Shown piece after piece: positions 9,706 to 16,859 of a DNA stretch of 26,203 nt (position 1 is its first letter; the number at the start of each line of letters is the position of its first letter). Under the pieces are notes generated by a model. It searched no databases and was not told the origin of the DNA. It was given only the letters and a program-made list of their open reading frames with translations. Source of the DNA: Tieghemiomyces parasiticus (taxonomy: Eukaryota; Kickxellomycota; Dimargaritomycetes; Dimargaritales; Dimargaritaceae); assembly GCA_027575765.1 (NCBI GenBank), contig JANBPT010000688.1:1-26203 (forward strand), written 5' to 3'. The position numbers were made by a program, and so were the translations under genes.

Positions 9706-10280
9706 GATGGGCAAACAGGTTGCGTAATATGTGGGGGATGGGGAGAGGACGGAATTTACAAATGGCGACGCTGCTAGTTAAGAGTGACAAGTAAATGTGA
9801 TAGGAAAAAAAGGCTGTCAGGTAGGAGATGAGCCCGGAGGGTCCTGGCTCCGCCACTCCTAACCGTTGCGAAGCCTTTGGCCTGAGCTGCTAAAGGGATT
9901 TGGAGAGTGTGGCCTTCTACCAAGGCAGCGGTCCCTCACAGGCTACTTTCCTCCAGGCCAGTGACTCGCAAGTATACCGCTTACGAGGCCAAGGTAAATA
10001 CTTAACAGCATCACTAACAGGGTTAAAGGTGGTCATTTGGACTGCCCCGCTTGGTCTTCGCCCGCTCCTGGACATATGAGGAGACCAAGGGCATATCCAC
10101 AAGCCCCCCTAAATAAGCATCACACACCAAAACGTCTGCCAACAATGTACTTTAATCATCATACTAAGGTTTTTAGGTGAGCAGCGAAAGCAGTAATGGA
10201 ATTGTTATGGACTTCCGCCGGATTTTGGAAAGTTGACAAGCGGCGTTCGTAGTTACATTGGACCGAGTGGATGAGTGGCA
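9706..10280. other. Intergenic region between LSM4 and the SH3BGRL-like gene
   Basis: The stretch next to 9,705 is the pyrimidine-rich leader of the SH3BGRL-like gene on the minus strand. The remainder is the 3' flank of LSM4 plus unassigned sequence. A minus-strand frame at 9,917-10,102 has no convincing similarity. An imperfect inverted repeat (CTTGGTC at 10,050-10,056 with GACCAAG at 10,083-10,089) could form a hairpin. No RNA gene was recognised. Confidence 0.4.
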
Positions 10281-11088
10281 CTAGCTGGGAACACCATGCG
10301 GGTGGGTCACCCCGCGGTTGAAGCTGGGGCCACCGCGACCTGAATTACATAGGACGGGAGAGAGAGAGAGAGAGGGGGGGGGGGAACAATGCGTGTAGTA
10401 ATACAAAATAGTAGCGGGGAAATGTTAGGTACTAGCCACACATACCGGCGCACCTGGATCTACGATCAGTCAGCCACTTAATACACAACCCCACACACAC
10501 CACCTGCCCTGAGGCATCAATCAAAACTTACCTCGACCGGCCCACGTGCCACCACGGTGCTGACCCCGACCCCCACGGCCCCCGCGGCCACCACCGCCGC
10601 CACGGCCTCCGCGACCGCCGGGTCCGCGCTGGTGATTCTGATTCATATCCTCCTTAACCAGGTCTAAGATCTCTGGTGGCATCTGGACGTACTTGATGGT
10701 GCTGCCGCGGACGTAGCACTCCGGAAGGTGCCAAAACTTTTGCCCGTCAGCGGAGGTTTGCTTGATTTCGCGCAGGGTCAGGTTCATAAAATTATCGCAC
10801 TGGTCCAAGTGGCCCGTGTAGGTCTCACCGTTCTTAAGCTCCACTTGGATCATGCGCCCCTTGGCGACGTTCATCAGAGAGAGAGGGAGCTGTAATATTG
10901 GGGAGGGGAGTTGTGGTGGGTTAGTGACCAGGCTAAAGTGTTCCTGGCCAGCAGCTGCGAAGTACCTAATTGTGATAGCCAGAAAAAAAAAATAGCGGCC
11001 CTGGCACAGAGCTAAGGGATGCCCTCCGGTTGGGTCTCAAGGTCCCTTCTGATATGTAAACTAGACTTGTGGGTTGCAGACCTACCAT
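10281..11088 (-). CDS. LSM4: LSM4, U6 snRNA-associated Sm-like protein, three exons
   Basis: Exon 1 (11,088-11,086) is only the ATG; exon 2 is 10,889-10,532 and exon 3 is 10,339-10,281. Intron 1 (11,085-10,890) starts GTAGGT and ends TTACAG; intron 2 (10,531-10,340) starts GTAAGT and ends TTCAG. The product is 139 residues, the length of human LSM4, and opens MLPLSLMNVAKGRM like its orthologues (MLPLSLL...). Sm1 is about residues 13-46 (VELKNGETYTGHL, DNFMNLTLRE), followed by the LSM4-typical DGQKFWHLPECY. Sm2 is VRGSTIKYV (61-69). An RGG-rich tail follows from ~89. LSM4 works in the Lsm2-8 ring on U6 snRNA and in the cytoplasmic Lsm1-7 decapping ring; RGG tails in the family bind RNA and promote P-body assembly. 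Without intron 2 splicing the frame would end GKF-stop just after the donor. The gene lies head-to-head with SLU7. Confidence 0.9.
10352..10384 (-). other. Polypyrimidine tract of LSM4 intron 2
   Basis: On the minus strand this is a run of eleven C followed by alternating TC repeats and CCCGTC. It ends about a dozen bases before the TTCAG acceptor at 10,340. Read on the plus strand it is a GA microsatellite joined to an eleven-G run. Position and strand fit an unusually long 3' splice-site pyrimidine tract. Confidence 0.55.
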
Positions 11089-11648
11089 CGTAAGGCAGAT
11101 CGTCCCAGTAGACAAATGCGGCCGTGTCGGGGTTAGTAATGAGGAAGGGCGTCCTGAAAAGCTTCAGAATAGGGATGGTGCGATAGAACAACACGACCAG
11201 GCAACTGATGGGTTTAGCTCGGAGTAACGAAAGTGAGATCGGGGGAACGATGTGAAGTAAGACCCGGAATCTACACTGTAAGGCGGATATGAGTCCTTGA
11301 GAGAGAGGGGAGGGGTCAAGCCTAGAATGCGATGGCCATTCACGCCCGTGGGCCAGGAGTGGAATGCGCTATGCAGCGGTTGCGGCTGGCGAAAACTCGG
11401 GCCACGAGGCCAGGGGAGGGGAGGAGCAGGAGGGGTTGGCTGGCGAATGCCGCTTTTATTGGCGGCTCATTTCCGTGGTCAGCGTACCTCTCGTTGGAAA
11501 TTTATTTACCCTTGTCTTGAACATTACCTTTTGCACCTACTCTCTATTAGCAATTATTCAACTTGTACATTTACTACGTAACCCTTGTTCCCGACCCAGC
11601 CTATTTCAATCTCGTCTGCCCTGCTCTCCCCTTCTCGAACTTAGAACG
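11089..11648. promoter_or_regulatory. Shared divergent promoter region of LSM4 and SLU7
   Basis: The 560 bp between the two start codons is the only upstream space for both genes. The SLU7-proximal part (about 11,490-11,648) is C/T-rich on the plus strand, as expected for its leader. The LSM4-proximal part is C/T-rich on the minus strand near 11,150-11,240. An open frame in frame with SLU7 extends up to 11,364, but it encodes hydrophobic sequence unlike any SLU7 N-terminus. Its weak ATG is probably untranslated. No canonical TATA box was identified. Confidence 0.5.
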
Positions 11649-13094
11649 ATGTCCACGGGCAATTCGGGCACTAGGCTCAACCGCGATGACTACATTCGCC
11701 TGAAGGACCTCGACGCGGCGCGCAAGGCCGGTACAGCACCGGCGGAAGTGGACGATGAAGGCCGGGAGATCAACCCGCACATCCCGGAGTTCATGGTCAA
11801 GGCTCCCTGGTACGTCAGCACAGGGCGACCGTCCCTCAACCACCAGCGAATCCTTGAGACCTATACAGGGACTAAACCTGCCGCCAACGTTTCCACATCC
11901 TCCTCAGGAAAACCGCAATGGTACGCTCGGGGGCAGAAGAAGGGACCTGCCGCGACTACCTATCGTAAAGGTGCCTGCCAGAACTGCGGGGCTCTGAGCC
12001 ACAAGACCAAAGCCTGCCTGGAGCGGCCGCGGAAACTCGGGGCCAAGTGGACAGGCCAGGATATCCAGGCCGATGAGGTGGTAGTGGACGGGCTGGACCT
12101 CACGTTCGAGGAAAAGCGCGACCGGTGGAACGGGTACGATCCTAGCGAGCATAAGCAGCTTGTGGAAGAATGGGAGCTCATTGAAGAACGCCGCAAGAAA
12201 CGGAAGGCTGAGGAACTCGACCGTGCCCTGCGGGAGGGTAACGCCGCGACGGCGAAGGACGGCAAAGCCCCTGCTGACCAGGGCGACATCGGTAGCGCCG
12301 CGACGGCCACTCCGGAAACGAAGGACGATACGGTGGTCAACAAGCTAAAACGGGCGGCGGCCGGCCACGATAGTACCGGTGGCAGTGGCAGCGGATCGGG
12401 CCGGCGCTACGATTCGGACGACAGCGGGTCGGACGACGACCGGTACGCCGAAAAATCATCCATGCCGGGCCAAAAGATGGACGCCAAATCGCGAACGACG
12501 GTGCGTAACCTTCGTATCCGGGAGGACACGGCCAAGTACCTCCGAAACCTGGACCCCAACTCGGCGCACTACGACCCCAAAACTCGCTCGATGCGCGACA
12601 ATCCCTATCAAACCCAGGACCCCCACTCCGTCCCGTTCGCGGGCGACAATTTTGTGCGGTACTCCGGTGAGGCCGGCCAACTGGCCAACCTCCAATTGTT
12701 TGCGTGGGAAGCCGCCGAGCGCGGTAACGACCAGGTTCACCTGCAGGCCAATCCGACCCTGGGCGAATTGCTGCACCGCGAGTACCAGGATAAAAAGGAG
12801 GGCGTCAAGTTGACGTCGCGGGACGCCATCTTGGACAAGTACGGCGGCGCGGAACATTTGCAAGCCCCTCCGAAGGAACTGTTGTTGGCCCAGAGCGAAC
12901 GTTACGTGGAGTACTCGCGGTCAGGGAAGGTCATCCGGGGCCAGGAACGTGCCGTGCCCCGGTCCAAATACGAGGAGGATGTGTGCCCTGGAAACCATAC
13001 GACGGTATGGGGGTCGTACTGGGAAGACGGCAAGTGGGGTTACAAGTGCTGTCAGGCCACCCTACGCAACGCCTATTGTACAGCGCAGCACTAA
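11649..13094 (+). CDS. SLU7: SLU7, second-step pre-mRNA splicing factor
   Basis: This single-exon gene encodes 481 residues. ATG 11,649 was chosen because the protein then starts MSTGNSGTRLNRDDYIRLKD and runs straight into the SLU7 hallmark EARKAGTAPAEVD-like segment (here DAARKAGTAPAEVDDEG) and INPHIPEFMVKAPWY. A CX2CX4HX4C zinc knuckle follows (C110, C113, H118, C123). The family core RTTVRNLRIREDTAKYLRNL spans 282-301, with YDPKTRSMRDNPY just after. The C-terminal segment (NHTTVWGSYWEDGKWGYKCC) is also diagnostic. A charged, low-complexity linker (~160-270) includes a Lys/Arg patch (RRKKRK) that could act as a nuclear signal and an acidic Ser/Asp stretch. SLU7 acts in the spliceosome at the second catalytic step, helping 3' splice-site choice. 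The length falls between the yeast and human proteins. It is divergent from LSM4, another spliceosome gene. Confidence 0.95.
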   Translation: MSTGNSGTRLNRDDYIRLKDLDAARKAGTAPAEVDDEGREINPHIPEFMVKAPWYVSTGRPSLNHQRILETYTGTKPAANVSTSSSGKPQWYARGQKKGPAATTYRKGACQNCGALSHKTKACLERPRKLGAKWTGQDIQADEVVVDGLDLTFEEKRDRWNGYDPSEHKQLVEEWELIEERRKKRKAEELDRALREGNAATAKDGKAPADQGDIGSAATATPETKDDTVVNKLKRAAAGHDSTGGSGSGSGRRYDSDDSGSDDDRYAEKSSMPGQKMDAKSRTTVRNLRIREDTAKYLRNLDPNSAHYDPKTRSMRDNPYQTQDPHSVPFAGDNFVRYSGEAGQLANLQLFAWEAAERGNDQVHLQANPTLGELLHREYQDKKEGVKLTSRDAILDKYGGAEHLQAPPKELLLAQSERYVEYSRSGKVIRGQERAVPRSKYEEDVCPGNHTTVWGSYWEDGKWGYKCCQATLRNAYCTAQH

Positions 13095-13167
13095 TTACCC
13101 GCGCTCTCGCCCCTCGGCCTCATATCGTGTAGCAACTTAGCTACCGTCGACCTACTAGGCTAATTCT

Positions 13168-13173
13168 AATAAA
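13168..13173 (+). terminator. Poly(A) signal of SLU7
   Basis: A canonical AATAAA lies about 75 nt after the SLU7 stop and is followed by an A-run at about 13,202-13,211. A second AATAAA at 13,307-13,312 is a possible alternative. Confidence 0.5.
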
Positions 13174-13670
13174 CCAGGAGCAGACCCGGATTCAATAATT
13201 GAAAAAAAAAAACCGCCCGCCATCGCTGTAACTCAATGGCGGTGTAAAGGGAGTGGACCTGGTGGTATGAGGCGAACCCAGACTAGATTGTATTAGCCTT
13301 GACCTTAATAAAAGTGAGTGATCTCGGGCGCAGTTGATTCGTTATTCGGGAATCGAAAAGGCCAGTTTGGGTAAAAAAAAGCAATAAATTGGAAACATAA
13401 AACAATAATAGTAATGGTTTAAAAACAGTCGGACGCATGGATATCACATCGAGGGAGGGAGAAGGGCGGGAGGGGCGGGGGGCAAGCGGATAGGTGACCA
13501 TTTTTCCGATCCCCTAGCATAACTACTGGTGTATGACAGAGAACCATCCCCATGACTCCAGAGAAATCACACTCTGGAGACTGGTTGGCTCCTCTTCCTC
13601 CTTCTTCCCCAGTCATCATCATCATCAACGACGCCACCCCATGAACCGTTTGCTTCGTCGTAAGTAACCC
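13174..13670. other. Intergenic region between convergent SLU7 and CWH43
   Basis: About 500 bp is shared as the 3' flank of two convergent genes. It contains A-rich runs near 13,202 and 13,373 and a C/G-rich stretch near 13,460-13,485. A TCATCATCATCA stretch lies near 13,613-13,624. No gene frame is recognisable. Confidence 0.5.
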
Positions 13671-16600
13671 TTATTCGTAGTACCGGGGCTCGTTAAATAC
13701 GTGGTAAAAGTGACCACGCTGGCCCTTACCGCGGAACTGGGCGGGGAAATGAAGGGCCGGGGGGTAATGCGACTCCTCCACCCGGAGGTTGGAAGCGGAG
13801 CGGGCGTCCACCTCGGTATTATTGTACGTCCGTCCGTCGACGATAAACTTGCCCATCTGAATCTCGGTATCCGTGATGGTACCCCGGGCGACGCGGGCGT
13901 ACCCGGTACGCTGCAGTCCGCGGTACGCGACGTACTGGCACCAGCGGTCCGCATCCGAGGGATCGATATCGTGCATGCGACCGTCGTTGATGAGGATGTT
14001 GTAGATTTCCTGGTGCGGTTTGGTCACCACGTAGCCGAGGAACACGAACGGGTTGACCGACTCGCGCATGATACGGGCCAGCTCGGTGGTTTGGAGGAAC
14101 CGGTCCAAGGGGTCTTCCTCCTGGCCGTTATGCGATACGATCACGTCCACGTCGCGGCCGTACACGTCGAGCGTCGCGTGGATGGCACAGGCCAGTTCGC
14201 CCGCCGGCGACGGGAGGAGGTGGTGCGTCGACCGCTTAATGGGGAACTTGGACAGCATGGAACACCCCCAGGTGTGCTTGATCGGGGACGGTCCGTAGTC
14301 CGTGTACATGTTGAGGTCCTCGGCCAGGGACTGCAGGAAATCGCGGTTACCCATGATGATCCGGCCCAGGTCCGACTCCAACAGGCCAATCACATCGATT
14401 TCGAGCTCCCGGATGGCCGCCACCATGCGACGTTCGCTCACCCACATGTTGTTGTCCAGTGCGAAATGGATGGTCCAGATGGCCGTGGTGAGCACGTGTT
14501 GTTCCGGGTGGTATGGCATAGGCGCTGAGATGGGCATACGAACCACCATGGTACCCAGACCCAGGGCCAGGAGGGCCAGCCAGGTGGTGAGCACTTGGCG
14601 CTTCTGCGCGCGCGTAAAGAAGGCCGAGATGAAGGTCGGGACGCGGCGGGGTAGGCTGGCGGCGGCACTTTGCTTTACGGCAGCCGAGTAGGACACGCCG
14701 GAACTCGGGGTGGTGGCAGTTGCCGCGTGGATGGTGGCCCGCTCGGCAGGGCTGGAGCGGGCGCTAGCCAAACCGGCGCCGATGAGGGCCAGCATAATGG
14801 TGAGTACGACCCAGGTGCGTTCGCGGAGGACCGGACCGCCGGGTACGAAGGCGTAGGCAACGACCCAGACGTGGGCGAGGACCAGAAGACAGTACACGAG
14901 CATGGCCAAGCCGAGGGTACGACCGGGGGCGAACCGGCTGGCTGAACGGATGAAGAGCGGGGCGACGGAGGTGGCGTAGACGGCCATCACGACGCCGCCT
15001 AGGAACCCTGGGGTCCCGGGGAATGCGTAGAGGGCGGCGGTAGCGGCGCAACCGGTAGCGAACCAGGTCCAGCTCCGCACGCAGGCGCGCGGGCTGATCC
15101 AGGCGCCGATGGCCAGGGCCACCATGATTAGGAACCCCCACGGGACGGGGCTGGGCCCCGGGTGTGGGTATCCGTCGACCGCCCAGCGGGCCACCGTGGA
15201 TGAGTCGGTATACATGCTGTGCAGGCAGAAAATTAGGGAGCCCAGGCCCAACGCGGACCCGAGGCTGGCCAGGCCGGAACCCTGGCGGTAGCTAGTGGCT
15301 GATAAACCGCGGTCGCCCTTGGCTGAGTCGAGCGGACCGGACCCAGGGACCGGGGAAGTCGGGTGGCGTTCGCGGGTGGTGTCGTAGGCTAATTTTCCGC
15401 GGAAGAGCACGTCGGCGCAGGCGGCCAGACCGAGCACCAGACCGACCCCGTTCCACCCGCCCGTCTCGGCGTTCATAATGGGCCAGATGAGGTTGTTGGT
15501 CCGGCCCATGGCCTTTACGACCACGCTGAAGAGCAGACCGGTGAGCCACGCCATCACATCGTAATCGAGGCGGCCGGCGAGGGCGGAGACCTTGGAGTCG
15601 TACCAAGTGGCAGTCCAGGTGAGCGTGGCGAAGCCTGTACCGAAAGACACCATGAGCAGACGGTAGACCGGGTCGGTGACCAGGTAGGCGGCGATGCCCA
15701 CTAGGGACAGGGCGTGGAAGACGCCCCGGTAGGTGCGGATCAGGCGACGCAGCGGGGCGATGCCCAGCAGGAACGGCGTCAGAGTGATGAAGAGGAAGGC
15801 CTCGTACCCTGAGATACCCATGTGCCACAGTGGGAAATACCAGATACAGGCACCCAAGGCGGTGAAGAGGGTCCAGAACACAAAGGCCAGGTAGGTGTCG
15901 GCTACGAAGTGGCGCAGACCGGCGCTAAGAAGGAACCCGGCGAAGCCGGAGTGGACGGCGGCGTGGGCCGAACCAGCGGCGCGGGCAGTGGCTCGCTCCT
16001 CGACATCAGTGTCGGACTTCTTGGCTACCGCGGCACTCTCACGTACGACCACGTCCACGAGGGCAAACTCATAGCCGGCGACGGCATCGAAGGCCACATC
16101 CAAGATGATGAGGGCCCACTCGAAGATGGCATAGACGGAGTAGGCACCGGGAACGTGGTGGACCTTATGTTGGATGAAGAAGTAGACGAGCGGAACGATG
16201 GCGGCGAAGAAGGACGCAAAGAAGACGGTACGCCACTTCTTAGCGGCCCTGAGAGCGGCGCGGTCGGTCACGGCTAGCGGGGTGCTGGCGGTAGTCGAGA
16301 TCATACACAGCATATAAGGCAGGGTGAGCAACATGTAGGCGATCATGGCCACGTCGTGGGTCTGGTGGTCGTCAGTCGAGGTGATGTAGACCCAACCGCC
16401 ACAGCTGACCGTGCGCACGAGAGCTACGCCCAGCAGGGCCTTGGGGGTCCACGAACGGCGACCCTGTGGGGTGGCACGGCACAGGGCGAACCATAGCAGT
16501 ACGAGCAGGAAGCGAGGCCCGGCGGTGAGGGCGATGAGGATCTGAAAGATGGAGCGCGCCGGATAGCGGTCACCGATGGTGGCACTGACGCTGGGCAGCC

Positions 16601-16859
16601 ACTCCTGCGGGTACCCAAAGAACTCGTTGCGCACGATCTTGTGGTAGTGAGTGTAACAGGCCACCACAAATGCCGTGCCAAAGGCCAGGTAGGCAAAGGA
16701 TGTGTGCAACGTGGAGATCCAGCTACCTTCGATGCGAAGGAGATGGCTTGACGACGTGGTGGGGCGGGCGGACGAGTCCGCACGGTCCTGTTGATCCACG
16801 TCGGAGCCGGAGCCACCGTGCCCGGACACCGTCATGGGCGAACGGTTCGTGAGGGCCAT
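13671..16859 (-). CDS. CWH43: CWH43, GPI-anchor lipid remodelling protein (multi-pass membrane)
   Basis: This single-exon gene encodes 1,062 residues when started at ATG 16,859. That ATG follows a pyrimidine-rich leader. The frame is open to an upstream ATG at 16,988, which would add 43 Pro-rich residues of no known relevance. The N-terminal ~45-300 region is a Frag1/PGAP2-like multi-pass domain (GSWISTLHTSFAYLAFGTAF onwards). Further membrane helices run to about residue 780. The soluble C-terminal part from residue 795 (WTIHFALDNNMW) is an endonuclease/exonuclease/phosphatase-fold domain very close to yeast Cwh43: DVIGLLESDLGRIIMGNRD around E828, YGPSPIKHTWGCSMLSKFP, and VSHNGQEED around H910. 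In yeast Cwh43 works in the ER to exchange the diacylglycerol moiety of GPI anchors for ceramide. Both halves, separate proteins in some animals (PGAP2/PGAP2IP-type), are fused here as in fungi. It is convergent with SLU7. Confidence 0.95.
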   Translation of the reverse strand: MALTNRSPMTVSGHGGSGSDVDQQDRADSSARPTTSSSHLLRIEGSWISTLHTSFAYLAFGTAFVVACYTHYHKIVRNEFFGYPQEWLPSVSATIGDRYPARSIFQILIALTAGPRFLLVLLWFALCRATPQGRRSWTPKALLGVALVRTVSCGGWVYITSTDDHQTHDVAMIAYMLLTLPYMLCMISTTASTPLAVTDRAALRAAKKWRTVFFASFFAAIVPLVYFFIQHKVHHVPGAYSVYAIFEWALIILDVAFDAVAGYEFALVDVVVRESAAVAKKSDTDVEERATARAAGSAHAAVHSGFAGFLLSAGLRHFVADTYLAFVFWTLFTALGACIWYFPLWHMGISGYEAFLFITLTPFLLGIAPLRRLIRTYRGVFHALSLVGIAAYLVTDPVYRLLMVSFGTGFATLTWTATWYDSKVSALAGRLDYDVMAWLTGLLFSVVVKAMGRTNNLIWPIMNAETGGWNGVGLVLGLAACADVLFRGKLAYDTTRERHPTSPVPGSGPLDSAKGDRGLSATSYRQGSGLASLGSALGLGSLIFCLHSMYTDSSTVARWAVDGYPHPGPSPVPWGFLIMVALAIGAWISPRACVRSWTWFATGCAATAALYAFPGTPGFLGGVVMAVYATSVAPLFIRSASRFAPGRTLGLAMLVYCLLVLAHVWVVAYAFVPGGPVLRERTWVVLTIMLALIGAGLASARSSPAERATIHAATATTPSSGVSYSAAVKQSAAASLPRRVPTFISAFFTRAQKRQVLTTWLALLALGLGTMVVRMPISAPMPYHPEQHVLTTAIWTIHFALDNNMWVSERRMVAAIRELEIDVIGLLESDLGRIIMGNRDFLQSLAEDLNMYTDYGPSPIKHTWGCSMLSKFPIKRSTHHLLPSPAGELACAIHATLDVYGRDVDVIVSHNGQEEDPLDRFLQTTELARIMRESVNPFVFLGYVVTKPHQEIYNILINDGRMHDIDPSDADRWCQYVAYRGLQRTGYARVARGTITDTEIQMGKFIVDGRTYNNTEVDARSASNLRVEESHYPPALHFPAQFRGKGQRGHFYHVFNEPRYYE

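Noticed and set aside
9917..10102. Minus-strand 61-codon ORF with a faint RNase H-like segment (KRYTCESLAW)
   Set aside because: The similarity is only a few residues and lacks any catalytic motif.
10357..10384. GA microsatellite plus G-run as an independent G-quadruplex or regulatory element
   Set aside because: It is explained by its place and strand as the pyrimidine tract of LSM4 intron 2. A structural role is possible but not needed.
11364..11648. N-terminal extension of SLU7 from an upstream ATG
   Set aside because: It would add 95 residues, including a hydrophobic stretch, to a nuclear splicing factor. The family N-terminus begins at 11,649 and the added region is C/T-rich leader sequence.
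13701..14528. 275-codon plus-strand ORF opposite CWH43
   Set aside because: It is a shadow frame on the opposite strand of the conserved C-terminal domain of CWH43, caused by GC-rich codon use.
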